From Streptomyces sp. TBY4 (GTDB lineage Bacteria; Actinomycetota; Actinomycetes; Streptomycetales; Streptomycetaceae): 64,000 nt of DNA. This document shows, one piece after another, positions 25,529 through 33,667 of this stretch. The stretch spans positions 1-64,000 of the forward strand of contig NZ_JANAVF010000011.1 of assembly GCF_024213195.1 (NCBI RefSeq), given 5' to 3'. How positions within the stretch are numbered: the stretch's first letter is position 1; every line of letters starts with the position of its first letter. A program made the position numbers and the translations under genes. Below the pieces are notes generated by a model. That model ran no database searches, was not told where the DNA came from, and saw nothing but the letters and a program-made list of their open reading frames with translations.

Positions 25529-27628
25529 ATGCCCGTGTCCCGCCGACGTTTCCTCCTCGCCACCGTGGTCCCGATGCTGACGATCGGGGTCACCGGTGCG
25601 CTCGCCGTTGCCTCCGGCCAGCAGACCGCGGCCGAGGGCGTCCCGGGAACCGGTTCCCCCGGCGCCGTACCGGCGAGCGCCACCGCCGGATCGGTCGTCC
25701 AGATCGTCGCCCACCCGGACGACGACCTGTTCTTCATGAACCCGGACGTCAGCCGTTCCCTGATGTCCGGCACCCCGCTCACCACCCTCTACCTCACCTC
25801 CGGCGAGGCCGACGGCCGCAACCAGGCCAACGGCGGCGCGGCCAAGGACCCGGCGCAGCCCGCCGACCGCGGCCACTACGCGGAGGCCCGGCAGAACGGC
25901 ATACGCTCCGCCTACGCGCAGATGGCCACCGGCGACCGCACCAGCCCGTGGCGCCGTACGGTCATCCCCACTTTGGGCGGCGGCACCGCCGAGCTCGACA
26001 TCCTGGAGGCGAAGCCCCAGGTCAACCTGGTCTGGCTGCAGATGCGCGAGGCCCGCGCCCCCGGCGCGGACGCCCCGGAGAGCCTGCGCGGCCTGTGGAA
26101 CGGGCGGATACCGGCGCTCACCCCGCAGCTCGCCGCCGGCACCCCGGTCACGGAGCCGCCCACCTACACCAAGGACCAGGTGATAGCGGCGATATCGGGG
26201 GTCCTGGAGCGGTACAGGCCGACGACGATACGGATGCAGGACCCGACGCCGGGCCGGTACCTCGACTCCGGCAAGCTCACCGACCATCAGGACCACATGT
26301 ACGCGGCGCGGTTCGCGCAGGCCGGGGCCGCCTCGTACGCCGCGCGGGTCCCGGTCGGGCAGCGTCCCCGGTTCACCGTGCAGAGCTACCTCGGCTACCA
26401 CAACGGCACCCTGCCGCACGCGCTGGACCCGCAGACGGCCGCGGCGAAGGTCGGCTTCCTGAAGACGTACGGGTGGCACGACAAGGAGAACTACTGCGGC
26501 TCGCCCTCCGGCTGCGGCGACCGCAAGGTGGCGGGCAGCCCCACCGGCCACAACTGGGCCCAGTCGCTGCGGTACGCGCGCGGCGACCACTCCTCCTGGC
26601 TGGCGCACGGCGCGGCCGGCCGGCTGTACGCCTTCGGCGTCCTCGACGGCCAGATGGCCGTCTGGACCCGCGGGGCCGGCACCGGCAGCGGCCCCGGCGC
26701 CGCCTGGCAGGGACCGGTGCTGCTGCCGGGCACCGGCATCGACCCGGGCGCGAGCACCGCCCGCCTCCCCGACGGACGCGTCGCCGTCCTCGCCACCCGC
26801 ACGGTCTTCGGCGACCGGCCGCACGAGTACCGGCGCGAGATCGTCTACGCCGTCCAGTCCGTGCCCGGCGGCCCGTTCGGCGCGTGGGTCGCGCTCGGCA
26901 CCCCGGAGCCCGGCGACGACCACGGCACCTCCTCGATCAGCGCGCCCTCGGCCGTCTCCGACCCGGACGGGCGGCTGACGGTGTACGTCCGCGACTCCCG
27001 GCGCTCCCTGCGCGCCCGCATCCAGGAGCCCTCGGGCGCCTTCGGTGACTGGCAGCAGCTGGGGGGCGCCGACCTCCAGTCCGACCCGGTCACGGCCACC
27101 GACTCCGCCGGGCGCCGCCACGTCTACGCCGCCACCACCCAGTCGGTGCTGGCCTGGATCCAGCCCGCCCCGGGCGCCCCGCTGGCCGGCCCCTTCCCGA
27201 CCGGGCTCCCGGCCACCACCGTCCCCCTCACCGCCGCCCCGGAGGCGGCGGGGGTCCGCCTCTACTTCCGGCGCCCCGATTCCGGGGTCGTGCGCACCGC
27301 CCTGGTCACGGCGGCGGGCGGCGCCGCACAGCCGGCGGTCTCCAGCGTCACGGAGGCCGGCGGCCGGGCGGGCTACGGAGCCGTGGGCGTGGCGGGCCGC
27401 CTCATATCGGGCCGCGCCGACTCGGGCACCATCGGCACGACGGGCCTCGGCGGCCCGCCGGCGTGGTCGGAGTCCAAGATGCTCTACGCGGGCGCCCCGG
27501 CGGGCATCCAGGAACCGGGCGGCGCGACGACCCTCGCGGTCCTCGGCCTCGACGCCGAACTCCACGTCACCACGGCCACCCCCACCCCGACCCGCACCAC
27601 CTGGCACCGCGCGGTCCCGCCGGCGTAG
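25529..27628 (+). CDS. Tat-secreted PIG-L family deacetylase with lectin-like propeller
   Basis: 699-residue paralogue of the preceding gene. It begins with a twin-arginine signal (SRRRFLLATVVPMLTIGVTG), so it should be exported folded through Tat instead of being anchored. The deacetylase motif is IVAHPDDDLFFMNPD (His62), with SGEADG and TDHQDHMYAARF. Beta-propeller-like repeats follow (GQMAVWTRG, GRLTVYVRD, GDWQQLGG). Probably releases acetyl groups from an external N-acetyl-sugar substrate. Separate promoter region of about 195 bp; GAGG about 12 bases before the ATG. Confidence 0.9.
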   Translation: MPVSRRRFLLATVVPMLTIGVTGALAVASGQQTAAEGVPGTGSPGAVPASATAGSVVQIVAHPDDDLFFMNPDVSRSLMSGTPLTTLYLTSGEADGRNQANGGAAKDPAQPADRGHYAEARQNGIRSAYAQMATGDRTSPWRRTVIPTLGGGTAELDILEAKPQVNLVWLQMREARAPGADAPESLRGLWNGRIPALTPQLAAGTPVTEPPTYTKDQVIAAISGVLERYRPTTIRMQDPTPGRYLDSGKLTDHQDHMYAARFAQAGAASYAARVPVGQRPRFTVQSYLGYHNGTLPHALDPQTAAAKVGFLKTYGWHDKENYCGSPSGCGDRKVAGSPTGHNWAQSLRYARGDHSSWLAHGAAGRLYAFGVLDGQMAVWTRGAGTGSGPGAAWQGPVLLPGTGIDPGASTARLPDGRVAVLATRTVFGDRPHEYRREIVYAVQSVPGGPFGAWVALGTPEPGDDHGTSSISAPSAVSDPDGRLTVYVRDSRRSLRARIQEPSGAFGDWQQLGGADLQSDPVTATDSAGRRHVYAATTQSVLAWIQPAPGAPLAGPFPTGLPATTVPLTAAPEAAGVRLYFRRPDSGVVRTALVTAAGGAAQPAVSSVTEAGGRAGYGAVGVAGRLISGRADSGTIGTTGLGGPPAWSESKMLYAGAPAGIQEPGGATTLAVLGLDAELHVTTATPTPTRTTWHRAVPPA

Positions 27629-27726
27629 CCCGCGCGGGGCCGGGGAACGCCTCCGGGACGCCGGTGCGAGGATGGCTCCGTGGCTCGCACCCGACCGGGT
27701 GCGGGCACGTCGAGGAGGGAGCATCC

Positions 27727-28128
27727 ATGCCGGCCGGCCTGTCGCTGCTCCGTCGCCCGGCGGTGGCGCCGCTCGGTTCGCTCGTGGTGCTGGGCGCGGG
27801 GGCCGCGTACCTGTGGGGCACCGATCCGCACGAGTCCGGCCACTGGCTTCCCCGCTGCCCCTTCAACTGGCTGACGGGGCTGCTCTGTCCGGCCTGCGGT
27901 GCCACCCGGATGTGTTACGACATCCTGCACGGCGACTTCGCCGCGGCCTTCCGCGACAACGCGGTGCTGTTCCTGCTGGGGCTGCCGCTCGCCCTCTTCC
28001 TCTACGGCCGCTGGGTCGCGCGGGGGCTGCGCGGGCGGACGTACCACCCGGTGATCGGGATCCGGGGGCAGTCGGTCATTATCGGGGTTGCCCTGACCTG
28101 GGCCGTTGTTCGAAATGCGGTCATGTGA
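27727..28128 (+). CDS. DUF2752 membrane protein
   Basis: 133 residues with three hydrophobic segments. The DUF2752 hallmark CPFNWLTGLLCPACGATR is present (residues about 42-59), with a CPACG motif next to the membrane that could bind metal or form a disulphide. ATG 27727 has a GAGGAGGGA ribosome-binding site. Function of the family is not established. It lies 126 bp upstream of a TM2-domain gene, a common companion in Streptomyces. Confidence 0.85.
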   Translation: MPAGLSLLRRPAVAPLGSLVVLGAGAAYLWGTDPHESGHWLPRCPFNWLTGLLCPACGATRMCYDILHGDFAAAFRDNAVLFLLGLPLALFLYGRWVARGLRGRTYHPVIGIRGQSVIIGVALTWAVVRNAVM

Positions 28129-28254
28129 TCACAGGTTGATCACGTTGCGGGCGGCACGGCAACCATCCGCAGCCTTCGCAGGTCAGTAGTTCCGCATCGA
28201 CCCATGGTCGGGGCACACGTCCCCAATGATGAGCAGTTCCCAAGGAGCTTTCCC

Positions 28255-28497
28255 GTGTCTCAGAACTTCGCCCCGAACGGCCAGCCGTACTCCGACAAGT
28301 CCAAGCTGGTCGCCGGTCTGCTGCAGATCTTCCTCGGCGGCCTCGGCATCGGCCGTTTCTACACCGGCCACACCGGCATGGCCATCGCGCAGCTGCTCAC
28401 CTGCGGCGGCCTCGGCTTCTGGGCCCTGATCGACGGCATCCTGTTCCTGGTCAAGGACGACCGCACCGACAAGCAGGGCCGTCTGCTGCGCGCCTGA
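28255..28497 (+). CDS. TM2-domain membrane protein
   Basis: 80 residues from GTG 28255 with AAGGAG upstream. Two membrane helices joined by a short turn: KLVAGLLQIFLGGLGIGRFY and GMAIAQLLTCGGLGFWALID, matching the TM2 domain (conserved GIGRFYTG and DG motifs). The family is membrane-embedded with unknown function. Two strong hairpins follow. Confidence 0.88.
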   Translation: MSQNFAPNGQPYSDKSKLVAGLLQIFLGGLGIGRFYTGHTGMAIAQLLTCGGLGFWALIDGILFLVKDDRTDKQGRLLRA

Positions 28498-28505
28498 CGC
28501 GCACC

Positions 28506-28527
28506 GTTCCGGCCGCAGGGCCGGAAC
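28506..28527. terminator. Stem-loop after TM2 gene
   Basis: Perfect 9-bp stem GTTCCGGCC / GGCCGGAAC with loop GCAG, 9 bp after the TM2 stop codon. Confidence 0.6.
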
Positions 28528-28537
28528 CCCCAAGCCG

Positions 28538-28572
28538 CACGGGGCCGGTGGTCGACGACCACCGGCCCCGTG
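28538..28572. terminator. 35-bp perfect palindrome between convergent genes
   Basis: A 17-bp arm starting CACGGGGCCGGTGGTCG is followed, after one base, by its exact complement. Lies between the TM2 gene and the convergent glnA2 gene; probably a bidirectional terminator. Confidence 0.8.
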
Positions 28573-28618
28573 TCGTGTGCTGTGTGCCGGAAAGCTCCGA
28601 CGGCGCGCCGAGCCGTGC

Positions 28619-29980
28619 CTACAGCACCGGCATCATCTTGCGGAGTTCGAAGGCCGTGACCTCGCTCCGGTATTCCTCCCACTCCTGCTTCTTGTTGCGC
28701 AGGAAGAAGTCGAAGACGTGCTCGCCGAGGGTTTCGGCGACCAGTTCGCTCTTCTCCATCAGGGCGATGGCCTCGCCGAGGTTCTGCGGGAGGGGCTCGA
28801 TGCCCATCGCGCGGCGTTCGGCGTCGGAGAGGGCCCAGACGTCGTCGTCGGCGCCGGCCGGGAGCTCGTAGCCCTCCTCGATGCCCTTGAGGCCCGCGGC
28901 CAGCAGGACGGCGTACGTGAGGTACGGGTTGGCGCCCGAGTCGATCGAGCGGACCTCCACGCGGGAGGAGCCCGTCTTGCCCGGCTTGTACATCGGGACG
29001 CGGATCAGGGCCGAACGGTTGTTGTGGCCCCAGCAGATGTACGAGGGGGCCTCGCCGCCGGAGCCGGCGGTGCGCGAGGAGCCGCCCCAGATGCGCTTGT
29101 AGGAGTTGACCCACTGGTTGGTGACGGCGGCGGTCTCCGCGGCGTGCTTGAGCAGGCCCGCGATGAAGGAGCGGCCGACCTTGGAGAGCTGGTACTCGGC
29201 GCCCGACTCGTAGAAGGCGTTGCGGTCGCCCTCGAAGAGGGAGAGGTGGGTGTGCATGCCCGAACCGGGGTACTCCGAGAAGGGCTTCGGCATGAAGGTG
29301 GCCTGCACGCCCTGCTCCAGCGCGACCTGCTTCATGACCAGGCGGAAGGTCATGATGTTGTCGGCCGTCGAGAGGGCGTCGGCGTAGCGCAGGTCGATCT
29401 CCTGCTGGCCGGGGGCGCCCTCGTGGTGGCTGAACTCGACCGAGATGCCCATGGATTCGAGCATCGTGATCGCCTGGCGGCGGAAGTCCATGCCGACGTT
29501 CTGCGGAGTGTGGTCGAAATAGCCGGAGTTGTCGGCCGGGGTCGGCCGGGTGCCGTCCAGGGGCTTGTCCTTCAGCAGGAAGAACTCGATCTCCGGGTGG
29601 GTGTAGAAGGTGAAGCCCAGGTCGGAGGTCTTGTTCAGGATGCGCTTGAGGACGTACCGCGGGTCCGCGTAGGAGGGCGAGCCGTCCGGCATCAGGATGT
29701 CGCAGAACATCCGCGCCGTCCCGGGGGCCTCCGCGCGCCACGGCAGTATCTGGAAGGTGCCGGGGTCCGGCTTGGCGATCATGTCGGACTCGTAGACCCG
29801 CGCGAACCCCTCGATCGCCGAGCCGTCGAACCCGATGCCCTCGTCAAAGGCCTGTTCCAGCTCCGCCGGCGCGACCGCTACGGACTTCAGGAAGCCCAGT
29901 ACGTCGGTGAACCACAGGCGCACGAAGCGGATGTCGCGCTCCTCGAGCGTCCGGAGGACGAATTCCTGCTGCTTGTCCAT
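28619..29980 (-). CDS. glnA2: GlnA2-type glutamine synthetase-like enzyme
   Basis: 453-residue GSI-fold protein. ATP/Glu motifs: FDGSAIEGF, EIEFFLL, GMHTHLSLF, KRIWGGSS and the Arg-rich IRVP and SRVEVRSIDSGANPY. The loop that carries the adenylylated Tyr in GlnA1 (NLYDLP-type) reads EGYELPAGADDD, so GlnE control of this paralogue is unlikely. In S. coelicolor GlnA2 has been reported as a gamma-glutamylpolyamine synthetase in polyamine use (established for that organism; inferred here). ATG 29980 starts MDKQQEFVLRTLEERDIRFV, as expected; a GAGGA lies upstream. Confidence 0.93.
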   Translation of the reverse strand: MDKQQEFVLRTLEERDIRFVRLWFTDVLGFLKSVAVAPAELEQAFDEGIGFDGSAIEGFARVYESDMIAKPDPGTFQILPWRAEAPGTARMFCDILMPDGSPSYADPRYVLKRILNKTSDLGFTFYTHPEIEFFLLKDKPLDGTRPTPADNSGYFDHTPQNVGMDFRRQAITMLESMGISVEFSHHEGAPGQQEIDLRYADALSTADNIMTFRLVMKQVALEQGVQATFMPKPFSEYPGSGMHTHLSLFEGDRNAFYESGAEYQLSKVGRSFIAGLLKHAAETAAVTNQWVNSYKRIWGGSSRTAGSGGEAPSYICWGHNNRSALIRVPMYKPGKTGSSRVEVRSIDSGANPYLTYAVLLAAGLKGIEEGYELPAGADDDVWALSDAERRAMGIEPLPQNLGEAIALMEKSELVAETLGEHVFDFFLRNKKQEWEEYRSEVTAFELRKMMPVL

Positions 29981-30152
29981 GGCTTCATCCTCGCAGTTCA
30001 GGCGGCCTGTGCACCACCGCCGCGGGGGCATGGGCACAGTCGGGCCGCCCCAGTATCGCCAGCGGTGGTTTCCGCCAGATTACGCACCCCGGATAGCCGG
30101 TGGCACCCCCGCACTGACCTTGGGCCGGTCATGAGCATTACCATCGGCGCCC

Positions 30153-30554
30153 ATGGGGGGCCATGCGCGTGACGAGCAGGGACGTCGGAGACGTCCGCTG
30201 CTCCGGCGTGCCGTCCTCCTGATGGCCTTCGGGGTGCTGACCGGCGCGGTGTTCCTGTGCTGGCAGTCCGGGTCCGAGGCCCCCGCCCCCGCGGCGGCGG
30301 GGCCGCGGGCCGCCCACGCCGCCCACGTTTCCGGCGCCCAGCGCGCCGTCTGCGTGGCGCCGTACGACCGGCCCGGCTGCTCCCCGCTCTCGCACGTCCT
30401 GCCCGGACTGGTGCCCCCGGAGCCGCCCGCGGTGACGGTGGCCCACGGGGCGCCCGCGCCCGCCGTGCGCCCCGCGCCGGCAGCGGGGCTCCGGGCCCCT
30501 TCGGCGCTGGCGCGCGGCCCCGACCTGTACGCCCTCCAGGTGCTGAGGACCTGA
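30153..30554 (+). CDS. Small secreted or anchored protein, unknown function
   Basis: 133 residues. The basic N-terminus (RRRRPLLRR) precedes one hydrophobic segment AVLLMAFGVLTGAVFLCW; the rest is Ala/Pro-rich and extracytoplasmic, with a cysteine pair (AVCVAPYDRPGC) that could form a disulphide. The C-terminus ends LYALQVLRT, a type of ending seen in small Streptomyces exported proteins. No clear ribosome-binding site before the ATG. It precedes the DUF3105 gene by 72 bp. No domain recognised. Confidence 0.6.
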   Translation: MGGHARDEQGRRRRPLLRRAVLLMAFGVLTGAVFLCWQSGSEAPAPAAAGPRAAHAAHVSGAQRAVCVAPYDRPGCSPLSHVLPGLVPPEPPAVTVAHGAPAPAVRPAPAAGLRAPSALARGPDLYALQVLRT

Positions 30555-30626
30555 TCGGTCCCGGTTCCGCAGCGCTCAGGCAGCGCGTTCTCCCCTTCAC
30601 CCCCCTCAGCAAAAGGATTCAGGGCC

Positions 30627-31280
30627 ATGGCCAGCAGGAACTCCGAGACCAACGCCTCCCGCCAGGCGCGGATAGCCGAGATGCGCCGCGCCGACCAGGC
30701 GCGCGACCGGCGCAACAAGGCCATCGCGATCACCGCGTCGGCCGCCATCGTCACCGCGCTCATCGGTTTCGGCGCATGGGTGATGATCGACCAGCAGAAC
30801 AAGAAGGAGGCCGAGGAGGCCGCCCGCAAGGCGCCGGTCGCCGGCGAGCAGACCTGGGACGCCAAGGCCCTCGGCAACAAGCACGTCGAGACCCCGGTCA
30901 AGTACGAGATGACCCCGCCGGTCGGCGGTGACCACCACCCCCGCTGGATGAACTGCAACGGCGACGTCTACAAGGAGCCGCTGCCCGAGGTGAACGCCGT
31001 CCACTCGATGGAGCACGGCGCCGTGTGGGTGACGTACAACGAGAAGGCCGACCCGGCCGACATCGAGAAGCTCGCCGCCAAGGTCGCCAAGACCCCGTAC
31101 ACCCTGATGAGCCCCGTCAAGGAGCAGGCCGGCACGATCATGCTCAGCGCGTGGGGCAAGCAGCTGACCGTGGACAAGGCGGACGACGCCCGGGTGGCGT
31201 CCTTCCTCACCAAGTACGTGCAGGGCCCCCAGACCCCCGAGCCGGGCGCGGCCTGCACGAACGGGCTGGCCGGCAAGTGA
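30627..31280 (+). CDS. DUF3105 membrane-anchored protein
   Basis: 217 residues. Charged cytosolic N-terminus (about 1-34), a single membrane anchor AIAITASAAIVTALIGFGAW, then a DUF3105 domain outside with GGDHHPRWMNCNGDVYKEPL and VHSMEHGAVWVTYN. The clustered His residues and Cys suggest metal binding. AAAAGGA precedes the ATG. Stop overlaps the start of the DUF305 gene (GTGA), so the two are translationally coupled. Function unknown. Confidence 0.9.
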   Translation: MASRNSETNASRQARIAEMRRADQARDRRNKAIAITASAAIVTALIGFGAWVMIDQQNKKEAEEAARKAPVAGEQTWDAKALGNKHVETPVKYEMTPPVGGDHHPRWMNCNGDVYKEPLPEVNAVHSMEHGAVWVTYNEKADPADIEKLAAKVAKTPYTLMSPVKEQAGTIMLSAWGKQLTVDKADDARVASFLTKYVQGPQTPEPGAACTNGLAGK

Positions 31281-31981
31281 CCCGTACGGCCGGCAAGGGC
31301 TCCGTGGCCCGTACGTACTGGGCTGCGGGCACGGCCGTGGGCCTGGCGCTGCTCTTCGCGGTGGGGGCCACGGTCGCCACCGCGGGGGGCGCCGATTCCG
31401 CCCCCGCGGCCTCCCGTACGCCCGGGCTCCACTCCGCCGACGCGGGCTTCGCCCGGGACATGGCGGTGCACCACCAGCAGGCGGTGGAGATGTCCTTCAT
31501 CGTGCGCGACCGCACGAAGGACGATGCGGTGCGCAGCCTCGCCTACGACATCGCCAACACCCAGGCCAACCAGCGCGGCATGCTGCACGGCTGGCTGGAC
31601 ATGTGGGGCCTGCCCAAGACGGTGGCCGACGAGCCGCCGATGTCCTGGATGGGCACCGGGGGCGCCTCCCACGGCGCGGAGGGCCATGCCATGGGCGGGG
31701 TCGTCACGAAGCCCGGCGCGCTGATGCCCGGCATGGCCACCAAGGAGGACCTGGCGCAGCTGGGCTCCGCCGAGGGCCGCGACGCCGAGGTGCTCTACCT
31801 GCGGCTGATGACCGCCCACCACAAGGGCGGCGTCGCGATGGCCCAGGGCTGCGCCGACCAGTGCGCCAACCCGGCCGAGCGGGCCCTGGCCCAGGGCATG
31901 GTCGACGCCCAGCAGTCGGAGCTCCAGCTGATGGCCGACATGCTGAAACAACGCGGAGCGGATCCGCTGGCCGCGGAGTAA
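31277..31981 (+). CDS. DUF305 ferritin-like exported protein
   Basis: 234 residues with an N-terminal membrane anchor or signal (TYWAAGTAVGLALLFAVGAT). DUF305 signature: FARDMAVHHQQAVEMSF and, in the second half, LYLRLMTAHHKGGVAMAQG, two helices rich in His and Met, consistent with binding copper or another metal outside the cell. Two extra cysteines (GCADQCAN) lie nearby. Coupled to the DUF3105 gene. A 62-base REP-like hairpin (32020-32081) follows and may end transcription. Confidence 0.9.
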   Translation: MTRTAGKGSVARTYWAAGTAVGLALLFAVGATVATAGGADSAPAASRTPGLHSADAGFARDMAVHHQQAVEMSFIVRDRTKDDAVRSLAYDIANTQANQRGMLHGWLDMWGLPKTVADEPPMSWMGTGGASHGAEGHAMGGVVTKPGALMPGMATKEDLAQLGSAEGRDAEVLYLRLMTAHHKGGVAMAQGCADQCANPAERALAQGMVDAQQSELQLMADMLKQRGADPLAAE

Positions 31982-32303
31982 CCGGTTGCCTCGTGCGGCG
32001 CCGTCGCCTGGGCTCCGCGCCTCAAACGCCGGCGGGGCTGGATTGCCCGCAGGGCAATTTCAGCCCGTCCGGCGTTTGAGGACCGGGGTCCGGGCAGAGC
32101 CCGGGGAACGGTGGAAGGGCGGGTAGGGGACAGCCCCGCAGGGCCCGCACCCACCCGCGGCGCCGCCACCACCTCGGGGTCACCCGTACGGCCCACCGTC
32201 ACCCGTGTGGAGTCGCGGGGGCCGAACGGGCGAATGAGGATGAGGACGCCGAGGCGGGCGCACCCGCGCCCGGCCGCTACGGCGTGCTCAGGAGGTTTAC
32301 GCG
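31982..32303. other. Intergenic region with REP-like hairpin
   Basis: 322 bp without a gene. Contains the palindromic repeat described separately; the remaining 220 bp carries only GC-rich sequence and the AGGAGGT ribosome-binding site of the CBS gene at about 32290. Confidence 0.5.
32020..32081. repeat. REP-like palindrome (CCTCAAACGCCGG family)
   Basis: Arms at 32020-32040 (CCTCAAACGCCGGCGGGGCTG) and 32061-32081 pair over about 21 bp with few mismatches. Between them is an inner perfect hairpin ATTGCCC/GGGCAAT. The left arm recurs at about 56007-56035 with one difference. Similar intergenic palindromes are common in Streptomyces genomes. Probably mRNA 3'-end or terminator structure. Confidence 0.75.
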
Positions 32304-32723
32304 ATGACCACCGCCGGAGAGATCATGCACCCCGGGGCCCAGTGGATCCCCGCCACCGAGACCCTGGACCGGGCCGCTCAGCTGATGAGCCGGCTCAATG
32401 TGGGGGCGCTGCCCATCAGCGACTCCAATGAACGCCTCTGCGGCATCCTGACCGACCGCGACATCGTCATCGGGTGTGTGGCCAAGGGGCACGACCCCTC
32501 GAAGGTCACGGCCGGCGACATGGCCCAGGGCACCCCGCGCTGGATCGACGCGGGCGCGGGCATCGACGAGGTGCTGGAGGAGATGCAGACCCACCAGATC
32601 CGCCGCCTCCCCGTCATCGAGAACAAGCGGCTGGTCGGCATGATCAGCGAGGCCGACCTGGCCGTGCACCTCTCCGAGCAGCAGATAGCCGGCTGGGCCG
32701 AGAAGGTCTACGCCCGGGGCTAG
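32304..32723 (+). CDS. Tandem CBS-domain protein
   Basis: 139 residues forming one CBS pair (Bateman module) and nothing else: TAGEIMHPGAQWIPATETL to GILTDRDIVI and TAGDMAQGTPRWIDAGAGID to GMISEADLAV. The family binds adenosine nucleotides and acts as an energy or stress sensor; the partner is unknown. AGGAGGT upstream of ATG. The TAG stop shares its bases with the stop codon of the convergent hydrolase gene (CTAG). Confidence 0.9.
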   Translation: MTTAGEIMHPGAQWIPATETLDRAAQLMSRLNVGALPISDSNERLCGILTDRDIVIGCVAKGHDPSKVTAGDMAQGTPRWIDAGAGIDEVLEEMQTHQIRRLPVIENKRLVGMISEADLAVHLSEQQIAGWAEKVYARG

Positions 32724-33667
32724 GCCCCCGGCCGGGCTCCCGGCTCCGCCGCGTACAGGACCGCCCGCGCCACTTGGTGCGGGCGGTCCAGCATGACCAG
32801 GTGCCCCGCGGGCTCCGCGACCACGAACCGGGCGCCCAGCGCGTCGGCCAGCCCCGCCTGACGGCCCAGCCAGTCCAGGTCCGGGCGGCGCGCGCCGGGG
32901 TCGTGGCCGGCCAGGACGGTGGCGGGCGCGCTGAGCGGCAGCTCCGCGCGCAGCGCCAGCACCTCGGCGGCCGCGTCGGGGTAGCGGGAGTTCTCCAGCA
33001 GGGCCCCGCGCCAGACCCGTCCGGTGCGGTAGCAGCGGCGTACGAGGTCCCGCGCGGCCGGGTCGGCGCCGCCCGTGCCGCCCGTCCCGACGACGCCGCC
33101 CGCGCCGCCCGCGCGGGAGGCCCGTACGGCGGTCCGCCGGGCCCAGGGACCCAGCGCCGCCGGCAGCCCGGCGGCGGTCACGGCCCGGCCGAGCACCCGG
33201 GCGGCGCCGGTGCGCACCCCGGCGGGCAGGGTCGTACGGGGCCGCTCCTCCACGCTGCTGTCGACCAGCACCAGGGCGGCGGTGCGCCCGGGGTGCAGCC
33301 GGGCGAAGGCCTCGGCGTGGAACCCGGCGAGGGAGTGCCCGGCCACGGTGACGGGCTCACCGCCCAGCCCCAGCACGTCGAGCAGCCCGGCGATCCGGTG
33401 CGCCTCCCCGGCCGCGGACGGCGGCCGCACGGCGGGACCGCTCAGCCCGTGCCCGGGGCGGTCGAAGCGGACGACGGTACGGCCGGCGGCGACGAGCAGT
33501 TCCGCCACCGGGTCCCAGTCGAACCAGGCCATGGCGAGCCCCGCGCTGAGGACGACCGGCGGGCCGGAGCCCTCCACTAGGGCGTGCAGCGGCACGCCGT
33601 CCGCGGCGGGGCCGGTGGTGAGGCGTACGAACGTCCCGGGAGCCGCCCCGGAGCCGGATCCGCTCAC
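32720..33667 (-). CDS. Alpha/beta-fold hydrolase
   Basis: 315 residues. Oxyanion region VVLSAGLAMAWFDWDP, nucleophile elbow VAGHSLAGFHAE (Ser), acid region VLAGHDPG (Asp), and His in AEPAGHLVMLDRP. Cytoplasmic; esterase or related, substrate unknown. GTG start overlaps the stop of the upstream DUF998 gene (GTGA), so the pair is an operon. A Gly-rich insert (GGAGGVVGTGGTGGADP) lies in the cap region. Confidence 0.87.
   Translation of the reverse strand: MSGSGSGAAPGTFVRLTTGPAADGVPLHALVEGSGPPVVLSAGLAMAWFDWDPVAELLVAAGRTVVRFDRPGHGLSGPAVRPPSAAGEAHRIAGLLDVLGLGGEPVTVAGHSLAGFHAEAFARLHPGRTAALVLVDSSVEERPRTTLPAGVRTGAARVLGRAVTAAGLPAALGPWARRTAVRASRAGGAGGVVGTGGTGGADPAARDLVRRCYRTGRVWRGALLENSRYPDAAAEVLALRAELPLSAPATVLAGHDPGARRPDLDWLGRQAGLADALGARFVVAEPAGHLVMLDRPHQVARAVLYAAEPGARPGA

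Noticed and set aside
23044..27628. Mycothiol deacetylase MshB or Mca
   Set aside because: Both proteins are exported and carry propeller tails; mycothiol enzymes are cytoplasmic and lack these.
28619..29980. Primary glutamine synthetase GlnA1
   Set aside because: The adenylylation-loop Tyr context is missing and the 453-residue length fits GlnA2.
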